Shown here piece by piece: positions 48,587-58,668 of a stretch of 64,000 nt of DNA (positions are counted from its first letter, which is position 1; every line of letters begins with the position of its first letter). Below the pieces are notes generated by a model. The model was not told where the DNA came from, did not search any database, and worked only from the letters and a program-made list of their open reading frames with translations. The stretch lies in contig CAVNZM010000006.1 in NCBI GenBank assembly GCA_963693365.1, positions 8,556,001 to 8,620,000 of the forward strand, written 5' to 3'. This stretch comes from Amoebidium appalachense (lineage: Eukaryota > Ichthyosporea). The position numbers and the translations under genes are program-made.

Positions 48587-49759
48587 CTAGGCATTGTGCT
48601 TGCAGTCTTTGCGGGGGTGTGTGCCAGAGCAGAGCGGGCACACGTGGGAGAAGGGGCAGGGCTGCTTAGCGCAGGACCGACCGTTAATGTGGAAATTCCT
48701 GCAGTGCGTCGCGGGTAGATCCACGGGTCGGGCCGGTTTGGCCGGGCCGGGTTGCGGGCCAGGGCGGTTAGGGGTGTGACCCCCGCCGGGCTTGTGGGGC
48801 GGCTTAAAGCCGTCAAGACCACAGCCGGGCTTGGGGTACATGGGGCAGGCCGCGCTGGGGTGGTCGGGGAAGCCACAGCGCTGACATGCGTCCTGGATGA
48901 GCAGGGTGGGTGGCAGGAGGAGATCCTGGTGGAGTTGGGCGAGCAGGTTGGGGCACTCGATCGGAGCCCGACCCTGCTGGTGGGCCACGGTGCGGGCGTA
49001 TACGTCATAGTTGTGGATCTGGGCCCACGGGTATCGGGTGCTGAGGCGAGTGATGTGCTGAGTCCAAAGTACGTCTTTGTCCGTGGGAAGGCCGAGGTGG
49101 TGCTTGGCGGCCATGTAATGGGTCCAAGCTTGGATCCAAATGACGAGTGAACGCAGGGGAACGGGTTTGTCTTGGCGAAAAGTCTCGATGCTGCCGTCGT
49201 CGGCCATGCGCAGATGCTGACCTTTCTTGGATGGGGCCAGGAGGGCGGCGGGGGTGAACTTATACAGGTCGACGAAACGATTGGCGCGCAAATCTGCCAG
49301 CACATCCGCGGGGGGAAGCGGGGAGTGTGCCCGGCTGAATGTCGCCAGTGTTCTCACCTGTGATGGGGGGCGCGGGCAGGGCAGGCAGGTCAAGGTCAGG
49401 GCCGAGATGCAGCCCCGGGGAAACCTCCCCGGGTGTGGAGGGCGCGGCGGGGGGCGCGGGAGGGTCGCGGTTGGTGAGAGCAGCCAGGACGCCAGCCATC
49501 TGGGTGCTGATGGCGGTGAGGGCGGCCAGGACGGCGTCTTGAGAAGTCATCTGCGGGGACGGCGGGGCCTGAGGGGGGACTTCAGGGGTGGAGGGGGAGA
49601 GTGGCCGGCGGGTCCGGGTCCGTGGTGGTATGGGCCGCTGGAGGCGCGTCAGTGTCCGCGGGAGCGTTGGTCAGCCTGTGGCGGAGGTCGCTGCGGGTCA
49701 GGCGCTTAGGTGCCGCGGCAGGGGCGGCGGCTGAGGCCTGGCGCTTTTTCGGCGGCATG
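48587..49759 (-). pseudogene. ORF1 (gag-like) of the DIRS/Ngaro-like element, frameshifted
   Basis: Translation likely starts at 49759 with MPPKKRQASAAAPAAAPKR. It changes frame near 49570 (MTSQDAVLAALTAISTQMAG) and again near 49340, after which 48587-49393 stays open (FVDLYKFTPAALLAPSKKG, WIQAWTHYMAAKHHLGL). A Cys/His knuckle CQRCGFPDHPSAACPMYP (about 48880) and a second cluster, CRNFHINGRSCAKQPCPFSH then VCPLCSGTHPRKDC at the C-terminus, are typical of gag-like proteins of Ngaro/DIRS elements and probably bind the element RNA. Confidence 0.75.
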
Positions 49760-50104
49760 CTGACCGGCGTAGGGAAAGATAGGGAGAATGAAAAGGAGTG
49801 AAAAGGAATATATAGCTGTAAGGCTGTGGATGCTAAACACAGAAGATGTGTTTGTAGCTTGCTGCCAGATCTGCTAAAAACCGTTGACTGTCGTGCTTAT
49901 ATACCTAAGCCTACCGATCTGAACCAATCAAAAATCGATCTAGTGATATGTGAAATCTGATCCGAGCCAATCATAACTCGGTCTAGTGATCTGTGGTATC
50001 TGATGTTTTGACTGGCTAATAGGTGCCCGTGTGCGGGCAGCCAACCGCTAACTGCTAAAACACGAAATGAAGCCTACATGGTTATGTTGGTATCGAACAC
50101 CCAT

Positions 50105-50158
50105 CCTACGTGTTTACCCAGAAAAATATTTATGTCAATAATTTCCACAAATAAAACC
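50105..50158 (-). repeat. 54-bp terminal direct repeat, element 5' end
   Basis: Identical to 45191-45244 and in the same orientation. Its last two bases (CC) also match the copia bases that precede the duplicated target. Confidence 0.9.
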
Positions 50159-50405
50159 GTGACGTCATCTTCGACGAGTCAAAATTCACGAGCAGCACCA
50201 ATCAGGTCCCCGATCCCCCCCAACCCGATCTGCCGACATTGGACCCCCCCTCCGACGACGACGATGAAACTCCGTCTGTGGTCATCTCCCAACCGTCCTG
50301 GCACAACCACATCAGCTGATGCAACCAGCCCCAGTTGAACCCGTGCCTCCCCCAAGCCCCCCCCCCCACTGGCCAACAACCCTTGCTGCCGGCCCCCTCC
50401 ATTGC
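50159..50405 (+). repeat. Right copy of the ~246-bp target duplication
   Basis: It repeats 44946-45191 almost exactly (one extra C in a C run), then continues into the rest of the copia pol reading (CTGTGCATCAACCCGGC). Confidence 0.9.
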
Positions 50406-52283
50406 TGTGCATCAACCCGGCTACATGACTCCGGTTCGTCCTGGGTCCCCCACCTTCCACCCGGCCTCGAGCAGCCCTGTGGACACCGATACCCCCCTCA
50501 CCACTGGTCCTATTCCTGGCTTCCATGCCCCTGTCCCGCGCCGGCCTACAACACCTCCCCGGCCTCCACCCCCCTCAAGGACCCTCCCAAGCCCAACCTT
50601 CGTCGGTCTGCACGTCTCACCAGGCCTCCAACGGCACTGGTCAGCATCACAGCACCGACCATCAACATTGACCAACTCCCCAAGGGCATTCAAAAGCTTT
50701 GCAACGGTCCCAACGGTGATGCCGTCATAGCTGCCCTCACCTCCGAGTACCAAGCCTTCATCACCAAGGATGTCTTCACCGTTGTTGAACCCCCCCCTGA
50801 TGCCAACATCATCAAGTTCAAGTGGATTGTGACTGAGAAAGTCCTCAACTCAGCCGGTGACACCAAGATCAAGGCTCGTGGTGTTGCAAAGGGCTTCACT
50901 CAAGTCTACGGTGTTGACTACGGTGACACCTCTTCCCCCGTGGTGATGTCCTCCTCCGTCCGTGCCCTCCTTGCCATCGGTGTGGACGGCAACCATGAGA
51001 TTCATCAACTCGACGTCTCAACAGCCTTCCTCAACAGTCCTCTTCAAGAAGACATCTACATTGAGCCACCACCTGGCTTCATCACCCCCGGCAACGAGCA
51101 CAAGGTCTGGAAACTCAAGAAGGCACTCTACGGCCTCAAGCAGGCATCACTGGCCTGGTGTGAGTACTTCGACAAGGTCCTCCTTGCTCACGGTGTCGAA
51201 CGTCTCCGTTCAGATCCATGTGTCTACATCAAGACCTTCCCCAACGGTGACATCATCCTCACTGGCAACTATGTGGACGACTCGTCATCATCATCTGCAC
51301 GGCCAACTCTTCCCACACCAAGGATCTAGTTGACCACATCATGAAGTCAGCTCTCTGCAAGGTCGACCTCCCCGACATCTTCCTCGGCACCCAGCTCATC
51401 CACCCCCCCGGTCACCTCAAGCTGCTTCAACAATCCTACATCAACGACATCGTCCGAGACTTCAACCTCAACGATGCCCACCCCAAGGCTACTCCCATTC
51501 CCGTCGGCACCGTCATCACCATCAACGAGAACGACTCACCAACCATCAAGGTTTCCTACCGTGAACTACTCGGCCGTCTTTTGTGGGTTGCTCGTTGTTC
51601 CCGGCCCGACATCTCCTTTGCCATCGGCTACCTCGGTAGATTCAGTGCCCACCCCACCAAACTTGCATGGGAATGTCTGCTCCGTGTAGTTCGGTACCTC
51701 ATCGGCACTTCCAACCTCGGCCTTCACTACGACAAGTCTTCATCCGACGACAACACCCCCTTGCTGGAGTGTTATTCTGATGCCGACTTTGCTAACTGCC
51801 CCAACACCCGTCGTTCAACAACCGGATACGTCATCTTCTTCAAGGGCATCCCCATCACATGGTATTCGAAGCTGCAGTCCATCACGGCAACATCCACCAC
51901 CGAAGCTGAGCTTCTGGCCATCAATGCTGCTGTTCAAAACGTCATCTGGCACCGTGATCTCCTCCGTGAACTCGGCTACCCGATGACCGACCCCACCCCC
52001 GTCTACTGTGACAACTTGAACCAGTCCACCATTGCCCTCCTGCACACCAGCAGCATCAAGCACCGGACCAAACACATTGCCGTCCGGTACCACAACACGA
52101 AGGACTACATCAAGAGTGGGGATGTGGTCGTCACCTACGTGTCCACCAAGGACAACGTGGCCGACATCTTCACCAAGCCCCTGCCCGGGCCCTCCCACGA
52201 GCAGCACCGTGCTTCACTCAGTCTTCGTGACTGAGTGTGCTCCCCCCCCCCCCCCCCCCCCCCCCCCTCCTTTTTTATTTTCC

Positions 52284-52882
52284 TGTTGGAGTACACTGGT
52301 ACTCCCGGCTAGCAATGTCTGTTAGAGAAAGTTTCTGAGCAATTGAATAACTGTTTCAACACTCACTCGAGTGCATAGAGCTTTTGTTTACGGTCATATT
52401 CATATATGGTAGTTATATGTTTGAGCCAAAACTGTACCAATGACGAGCTTCACTAGCAACGTGCTAATTGTGCTCTCTTTTCGGCTATTCCCGGTTCAGA
52501 TGATGTCATGTCTATATTTGCCACAGGATTCTATTCTTAGAGTGGTAGTGTGCTTTATTCCCGGATATTCTCAGAATATTTTTAGTTGTGTGAAGCAAGA
52601 TTTACGTTTAACTGCAATTGGTGTGTTAAACACGTTTATTTGTGTGCTTTAGTGCAAGTTAACTAGCCACTCAACGTGCACAGTTAACTTTTATATCTTT
52701 AACGACTTGTTTTCATTGTGCTCTCTTTTCGGCCATGCTGTACATGGCCCACCACCAGGGTGCACACGAGGCCACCATGAGGTGGCCAACGACTATATAA
52801 AGCAGTGCCTCCCATGTCACAAACATGGGAAGCAGAACGTTTGATTTACACTTTTCTACTGTCGTTTCCAGTGCACAAAACA
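52284..52882 (+). repeat. Copia family-2 5' LTR, 599 bp
   Basis: Starts TGTTGGAGTACACTGG and ends GTGCACAAAACA (inverted TGTT/AACA ends). It is matched by 57399-57999. The only difference I noticed is CTCTTTTCGG against CTCTTAATTCGG, so the insertion is recent. Confidence 0.9.
52794..52800 (+). promoter_or_regulatory. TATA box of copia family-2 LTR
   Basis: TATATAA in CGACTATATAAAGCAG, about 114 bases before the gag-pol ATG and repeated in the 3' LTR near 57912. Confidence 0.7.
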
Positions 52883-52913
52883 CATAGACTAGTTACCCAT
52901 CATACACGACACT

Positions 52914-55900
52914 ATGTCTGACAACTTACAGTTGCAGCAACTAGTCCAACTACTGGAGCAGAGGTTGGCCTCACATAATGCAATCATTTCTGACTTACAG
53001 AAGGAACAACGTGCACTAGAACTAGCTTCTATGAACACAATGTCCAACAGGGTTATGGGCCCCTCACGTAATGATTCCATCAAGTTCAAGGTCGACATCC
53101 CTCTCTTCACTGGCATTGATAATGATTCAGGCACGGACTACCACACATGGGTTGAAACCATGTATGTCCAGCTTTCTGGTGCTGGTCTTCTCCACACCAT
53201 CGCGCCCAGTACGGAGCACCCGGCTACCCGTGAACAGGTCGACACTGCCCGTTCCTACCTGTGGCAAGCACTCTCGGTTGACGTGCGTTGTATCCTAGGG
53301 TTAACACGCACCACCACACCTGCGGAGATATGGTCGGCCCTATCTGCCCACTACCTGGAGCAATCTGAGGCCAATCAGTACGACCTTATCGGGCTGTACA
53401 TGAATTCTACGCCTGAACCTACGGACACCGCGACGAAATACGCCATGAAACTCCGCGGCTACGTGCGGCGCCTGGCCGATTACGGCACACAAATTGGTGA
53501 TGCTCAAGTGCTGACCAAGCTCACCAACGACCTCGGCAAGGTGCCTTACTACGAAATGCCTGTAATTGCCTACAAGATGACACCCAAGCCTACCGTGATG
53601 GGCCTCCTCCAACAGCTACGGGCATATGAGACCAGCCACCCACGTGCACGTGTGACTACCAGCTCCGGGCCGGCCGCCTTCACCACACGGGCTCCTCAAC
53701 CTGTCATCTGCCACGGCTGCGGCAAACCAGGCCACATCAAGTCTCAGTGCCCCAACGGCAACGGCCAACACAGCAACTCTGGCAACAACCGTGCCAGCAC
53801 CTACCCCAAGGGTTCCTGCGTCAACCACCCACTGTCTACCAGTCACACTACCGCCATGTGCAAGGGGGGCAACCGTGCCAACGGCCGCAAACCTAAGGGT
53901 GGTCCCCTCCCGCCTGGGTCCTGCATCAACCACCCTGCCTCTACTACCCACACTACGGCACAGTGCAAGGGGGGGGCTGCCGCTCCCCGGGCTTTCCTCA
54001 TGTCTAGCAACGACTGTGGCACCAACAAGGTGCTCCTCGACTCTGGAGCCACTGACCATGTGTGCCCCCGGCCCGATGTGTTCATCAACATGCGTGCGGC
54101 GCCTTACTCCACGGTCCAAGTAGCCGACAAGGGTGCATGTGCAGTGCTTGGGGTGGGCGACGTGTTCTTTTCCAGCACCATCGACGGCGTTACTGCGGTG
54201 CATCAGCTGACGGATGTACTCTACGTGCCCTCCATCCCCGACACTCTCATCAGTGTGTTCACGGCAACTACCAACGGTGTTTTACCCCGCTTTGACACCC
54301 GCGGCGGCGTTAAGTTGTGCTACGGCGATCAAATTCTGGCCACCGGCTCGGCTGTCGGCACCAAGCTGTACCACATGGCGGTGTCTCTTCTGCGCGCGGA
54401 CACAACCCCGGACGCCCAAACCACCACTGCTCCGCGTATCCTCAAGGTTACTGCCGACCTCAACACGTGGCACTACCGTCTGGGCCATGCTGGCATTGAC
54501 GCTGTACGCTCGGTCATCAAGTCTGCAGGCCTGTTGGTGGGTGGCGGTGCCAAGTCTCCGGGTGTGTGTGAGCCCTGTGCCCTCGGCAAAGCCCACCGTG
54601 TTGCCTTCTCCGAATCAACTAGCCAAGCTCCCCGGGTCCTAGCCAAGGTTCACAGCGACATCAGCGGCCCCTTCCCTCCCGCGATCGGTGGTGCTCAGTA
54701 CTTGGCGACGTTCCACGACGAATTCACCGGCCACACCACGGCCGTGCCCCTCGTCAAGAAGTCGGACACACTGGCTGCATATGTGACGTACCACAAGGCG
54801 GCGGTTACCCAACACGGTGTTCCCATGCAGGTGTTTCAGTCCGACGGGGGGGGCGAGTACATGGGCACGGCCTTCGGGGACTACAACCGTGAGCATGGCA
54901 TTCGCCATCAGATCACTACCACCGGCTCTCCTCAACAGAATGGGACTGCCGAACGACTGAACCGGACCCTCCTCGACATGGTTCGGGCACTCCTGCAGCA
55001 GTCCGGCCTTCCGGTGGGATTCTGGGCCGAGGCAGCTGTGACCGCGGCTTTTATACGCAACATGCTCCCGTCGCGAGCCACCGGCAGCCAATCGTCTCCC
55101 GCCCTGCTGTGGACCGGCATTCCTCCTGACTACAGCCGGCTCCGTGTCTGGGGCTCTCCCTGCTACGTCCATCAACAGGATACACCGAAACTGGCGCCTC
55201 GTGCCGTCAAGGGCATCTTCGTGGGCTACCCTCCTAACATCAAGGGCTACAAGGTCTGGATTCCAGCAGCACACAAGATGACCGTCAGCCGTGACGTGCA
55301 GTTCGACGAGGCTGCTATTCTGCACCCCCTCCGTGATGTCCCATCTGATTGGTCGACCGCACCGGCAATTCATCATTTTTTGGAGTCATCTGATTCGTCA
55401 AATCAGCCAGCCAATCACATCGTCCGGAATGATCAGCAATCTGATTCGTCTCGTCTGTCAGCCAATGGGACAGCGCCGAGTGATCAATTGGACATTCCGA
55501 TCCTGCCCGAGCCTGCACATCGGCTCCCCCGGACGACCCGTAGTGGCGCTGTGTACAACGACCAACGTCGAGGCCCGACTGCCAACGTGGCTGCTGCTAC
55601 GGCCCCCCTTGCCCCCCAGGCTACGGCTCCTGCATCAACACCCATCAAGGCTTCCACCATTGTTGTCCCCAAGACTGTCCGGGCTGCACTCAAGAGTCCC
55701 CAGCGTCTGAAATGGGAGGAGGCTGCACACCGTGAGCTCAAGGCCCTGGAAGACAACGGCACCTTCACCCTTGTGCCCCGTCCAGAGGATGGCTCCACTG
55801 TCATTCCGGTCGGCTGGGTCTTTACGGTCAAGCAGGACAACGTCGGCAACGTCACTGCTTTCAAGGCCCGGCTTGTGGCCCGGGGCAACTACCAGCAGCC

Positions 55901-57212
55901 TGGCCAGGACTATTTCGTCACCGAGTCACCTGTGGCTGCGCTGGCTACCATCCGGCTGGTTTTGGCTACCTCCGTGGCCCAAGGTCTGCCTCTGCGCCAC
56001 ATCGACGTCAACACAGCATTCCTCAACGGCACCGTCAACGAGACCATCTACATTGAGCAGCCCCCTGGCTTCGTCAACCCCTCGGCCCCCCATGCTGTCG
56101 GCTTGCTCCACAAGGCGCTCTACGGCCTAAAACAGGCACCGCGCCAGTGGTATGAGGCCCTCCGTGACCATCTCCTCGACCAAGGCTTCATTGTGAGTGC
56201 TGCTGACCCGTGCCTGTTCATCAAGAATGCCGGGACCCCAACGTTTATTGCCCTTGCTGCCTACGTGGATGACTTCACCGTGACGGCCGCCACTGATGCG
56301 CTCATCGACGATTTTTTCACCAAGCTGGATGCTCGTTTCTCTGCCAAGGACCTGGGTCGTCCTACCCTGCTCATCGGGCACACTCTTACCTGGCTGGAGG
56401 ACGGGTCTCTGCGTCTGGGCCATCGTCAACACATCATCGACTTGGCTGCCCGTTTTCGTCTCACCCACATGTCCGGCACCAAGACCCCCATCGTCCCGGG
56501 CCAGGCCAGTGAAAGCAACAAGACCCCAGCCTACAGCAAGAAGGAGGACTATGCCAGCCTGGTCGGTGCCCTGCTGTGGATTGCGCGTACCACCCGCCCC
56601 GACATTTCCCAGGCTCTGGGAGTCCTTACTCGACACATTCATGCGCCCACCGTCACCCACTGGACTATGGCTACCAGAGTTGTAAGCTACCTGCTGGCCA
56701 CCATCGACCTGGGTATTGTCTACCGTCCCGGCCCCCCCAACCTTGTTGGCTACTCCGACTCCGACTACGCCGAGGACCGCGACACCCGGCGCTCCACCAC
56801 GGGCTATGTCTTCTTCATCAACTCCTCCCCTGTGTCCTGGGTGTCTCGGCTCCAGTCCATCACCACCCACAGCTCCACTGAGGCTGAATTTGTGGCCATG
56901 TCTGCTGCTACGAACGAGGCCCTATGGCTCAACTATGTGATGGACGACCTGGGCCTTAATCCTATCAATGAGCCCACCCCGGTGCCCATCCATGGGGACA
57001 ATGAGTCTGCCCGGGCCCTGCTGGACACCCTGGGGGTTAAGCCCAAGACCAAGCACATCGACGTCCGCTACTGCTCCGTCAAGGAACATCACCTGCTGGG
57101 CAACATCACTGTGGTCCCGGTGGCTTCTGCTGACAACAAGGCCGACATGTTCACCAAGGCCCTGTCTGCCTCTTTCTTCACCAAGGCCGTGGGGATGCTC
57201 AACATGTGCTGA
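52914..57212 (+). CDS. Copia family-2 gag-pol polyprotein, 1432 aa, intact
   Basis: A single open frame encodes, in order: a coiled-coil-like N-terminus (LQQLVQLLEQRLA); gag; a zinc knuckle CHGCGKPGHIKSQC at 266-279; two CxNHP-x-ST-x-HTTA-x-C motifs; aspartic protease with LLDSGATDHVC (Asp376); the pre-integrase HYRLGH...CEPCALGKAH region (from ~520); integrase with Asp582, Asp644 and Glu680 (DD35E spacing); reverse transcriptase with VNTAFLNGTV, ALYGLKQAPRQWY and AAYVDDF (YVDD 1117-1120); and RNase H with SDSDYAED (Asp1282), SSTEAEFVAM and HGDNESARAL. The order protease-integrase-RT-RNase H is that of Ty1/copia. All catalytic residues I can check are present, so this copy may be able to move. 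Confidence 0.95.
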   Translation: MSDNLQLQQLVQLLEQRLASHNAIISDLQKEQRALELASMNTMSNRVMGPSRNDSIKFKVDIPLFTGIDNDSGTDYHTWVETMYVQLSGAGLLHTIAPSTEHPATREQVDTARSYLWQALSVDVRCILGLTRTTTPAEIWSALSAHYLEQSEANQYDLIGLYMNSTPEPTDTATKYAMKLRGYVRRLADYGTQIGDAQVLTKLTNDLGKVPYYEMPVIAYKMTPKPTVMGLLQQLRAYETSHPRARVTTSSGPAAFTTRAPQPVICHGCGKPGHIKSQCPNGNGQHSNSGNNRASTYPKGSCVNHPLSTSHTTAMCKGGNRANGRKPKGGPLPPGSCINHPASTTHTTAQCKGGAAAPRAFLMSSNDCGTNKVLLDSGATDHVCPRPDVFINMRAAPYSTVQVADKGACAVLGVGDVFFSSTIDGVTAVHQLTDVLYVPSIPDTLISVFTATTNGVLPRFDTRGGVKLCYGDQILATGSAVGTKLYHMAVSLLRADTTPDAQTTTAPRILKVTADLNTWHYRLGHAGIDAVRSVIKSAGLLVGGGAKSPGVCEPCALGKAHRVAFSESTSQAPRVLAKVHSDISGPFPPAIGGAQYLATFHDEFTGHTTAVPLVKKSDTLAAYVTYHKAAVTQHGVPMQVFQSDGGGEYMGTAFGDYNREHGIRHQITTTGSPQQNGTAERLNRTLLDMVRALLQQSGLPVGFWAEAAVTAAFIRNMLPSRATGSQSSPALLWTGIPPDYSRLRVWGSPCYVHQQDTPKLAPRAVKGIFVGYPPNIKGYKVWIPAAHKMTVSRDVQFDEAAILHPLRDVPSDWSTAPAIHHFLESSDSSNQPANHIVRNDQQSDSSRLSANGTAPSDQLDIPILPEPAHRLPRTTRSGAVYNDQRRGPTANVAAATAPLAPQATAPASTPIKASTIVVPKTVRAALKSPQRLKWEEAAHRELKALEDNGTFTLVPRPEDGSTVIPVGWVFTVKQDNVGNVTAFKARLVARGNYQQPGQDYFVTESPVAALATIRLVLATSVAQGLPLRHIDVNTAFLNGTVNETIYIEQPPGFVNPSAPHAVGLLHKALYGLKQAPRQWYEALRDHLLDQGFIVSAADPCLFIKNAGTPTFIALAAYVDDFTVTAATDALIDDFFTKLDARFSAKDLGRPTLLIGHTLTWLEDGSLRLGHRQHIIDLAARFRLTHMSGTKTPIVPGQASESNKTPAYSKKEDYASLVGALLWIARTTRPDISQALGVLTRHIHAPTVTHWTMATRVVSYLLATIDLGIVYRPGPPNLVGYSDSDYAEDRDTRRSTTGYVFFINSSPVSWVSRLQSITTHSSTEAEFVAMSAATNEALWLNYVMDDLGLNPINEPTPVPIHGDNESARALLDTLGVKPKTKHIDVRYCSVKEHHLLGNITVVPVASADNKADMFTKALSASFFTKAVGMLNMC

Positions 57213-57385
57213 GCACCCGTCATCAACCAACTGCGCCCTCATACTTCAGGGGGGGGGAGAGAGTTGCATCCGACTGTGCAACTACGTGTACCATACTAAA
57301 ATTGAGTAGGGGAATCTTTATTGTCTGTATTTTGTGCACCTGAAGCACTCGAGCTCAGTTGCATTAATTCATACCACAATTATCC

Positions 57386-57398
57386 AATTGAGTAGGGG
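57386..57398 (+). other. Polypurine tract of copia family 2
   Basis: AATTGAGTAGGGG directly precedes the 3' LTR TGTTGG, in the place where plus-strand DNA synthesis is primed. A near copy, AAATTGAGTAGGGG, stands at 57300-57313. Confidence 0.7.
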
Positions 57399-57999
57399 TG
57401 TTGGAGTACACTGGTACTCCCGGCTAGCAATGTCTGTTAGAGAAAGTTTCTGAGCAATTGAATAACTGTTTCAACACTCACTCGAGTGCATAGAGCTTTT
57501 GTTTACGGTCATATTCATATATGGTAGTTATATGTTTGAGCCAAAACTGTACCAATGACGAGCTTCACTAGCAACGTGCTAATTGTGCTCTCTTAATTCG
57601 GCTATTCCCGGTTCAGATGATGTCATGTCTATATTTGCCACAGGATTCTATTCTTAGAGTGGTAGTGTGCTTTATTCCCGGATATTCTCAGAATATTTTT
57701 AGTTGTGTGAAGCAAGATTTACGTTTAACTGCAATTGGTGTGTTAAACACGTTTATTTGTGTGCTTTAGTGCAAGTTAACTAGCCACTCAACGTGCACAG
57801 TTAACTTTTATATCTTTAACGACTTGTTTTCATTGTGCTCTCTTTTCGGCCATGCTGTACATGGCCCACCACCAGGGTGCACACGAGGCCACCATGAGGT
57901 GGCCAACGACTATATAAAGCAGTGCCTCCCATGTCACAAACATGGGAAGCAGAACGTTTGATTTACACTTTTCTACTGTCGTTTCCAGTGCACAAAACA
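57399..57999 (+). repeat. Copia family-2 3' LTR, 601 bp, shared with a truncated second copy
   Basis: Near-identical to 52284-52882. Instead of flanking host DNA, it is followed by the family's own leader and gag start. Confidence 0.9.
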
Positions 58000-58166
58000 C
58001 ATAGACTAGTTACCCATCATACACGACACTATGTCTGACAACTTACAGTTGCAGCAACTAGTCCAACTACTGGAGCAGAGGTTGGCCTCACAAGATGCAA
58101 TCATTTCTGACTTACAGAAGGAACAACGTGCACTAGAACTAGCTTCTATGAACACAATGTCCAACA
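58000..58166 (+). pseudogene. Truncated second copy of copia family 2 (leader and first ~45 gag codons)
   Basis: CATAGACTAGTTACCC and the gag start at 58031 repeat 52883-53048 with one two-base difference (CATAATGC/CAAGATGC, Asn instead of His-Asn context). Homology stops at GTCCAACA, then ACTCCCCC and unrelated sequence follow. Confidence 0.85.
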
Positions 58167-58668
58167 CTCCCCCCCCCCGGCATACAGAAACCAGGAGGGA
58201 AGCCACCAACACGCACATACACTAGTTGTTTTCTTCTATATACATATATATATATATCGTCGTTAGCTACCGTCATGTTCCGAGTCTTCAGAGGCAACCG
58301 TCGTTGTGTGCTTCTTCCGTTTTGGTTTTCTTCCCCGGCTTGCACCTTCAAGTCTTCTCCATTGTCTTCTCGAGTGGGGAAACTTGACTGTGACTTCACG
58401 GCACCTGCTTCTACATGTGTGAGAGTCTTGACATCAACAGTCACATCAACAAACTTCACGAGAACCCAACTTCCAACCCTTGAGTGGGGATGTCATCTTC
58501 ACTTGATTCTCAGCAAGACTTAGAAGTTGAGTTTTATATTTGTTTATTGGTTTGTTGTAGTTTGTTTCCTTTTCCTTTCTTCCTTTCTTTCTTTCCTTTC
58601 TGTTCCCGTGTACACCGATATCTTAGATCTGTGTACGTATCGACATACTTAGCTCGCGCACACGTATT
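58167..58668. other. Sequence between truncated copia 2 and copia 1 LTR
   Basis: A short poly(C) run, (TA)n near 58243-58257 and pyrimidine-rich sequence. GAGTGGGGATGTCATC near 58481 resembles a polypurine tract. It may be the 3' untranslated region of copia family 1, but no second copy here confirms that. Confidence 0.4.

Larger units (their letters stand above)
45191..50158 (-). mobile_element. DIRS/Ngaro-type tyrosine-recombinase retrotransposon nested in copia
   Basis: The ~4.97-kb minus-strand element carries a gag-like ORF1, RT-RNase H and a tyrosine recombinase in that order, the order of DIRS and Ngaro elements. These integrate circular DNA with a recombinase instead of a DDE integrase. 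Its ends are 54-bp direct repeats (45191-45244 and 50105-50158). No inverted terminal repeats are seen, which favours a Ngaro-like layout over classical DIRS1. Frameshifts in ORF1 and between RT and RNase H show decay, although the recombinase ORF is intact. Confidence 0.85.
42616..52234 (+). pseudogene. Copia family-1 gag-pol, copy A, broken and split by a nested element
   Basis: Gag starts at ATG 42616. A zinc-knuckle-like CSYCHEPHHITAC is at 43520 after a frameshift near 43250. A protease-like WDSACNAHICP follows near 43672, where the usual DSGA reads DSAC. LWHNRLRHRALSTV and CFGCMSGKTTKAPF mark the pre-integrase zinc region; integrase pieces are WHLDFFEAP, RFDSGSEF and PQHNGVVERK, with an in-frame TAA at 44531 between the last two. 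The DIRS-like element interrupts at 45191-50158. RT resumes with IKFKWIVTEKV, LDVSTAFLNSPL, ALYGLKQASLAW and YVDD (51272), with a two-base insertion just after it. RNase H ends at 52234 (ADIFTKPLPG). The copy is dead. Confidence 0.85.

Noticed and set aside
53616-54203. 195- and 245-codon minus-strand ORFs inside copia family 2
   Set aside because: They are antisense shadows of the intact gag-pol ORF with GC-rich codon positions.
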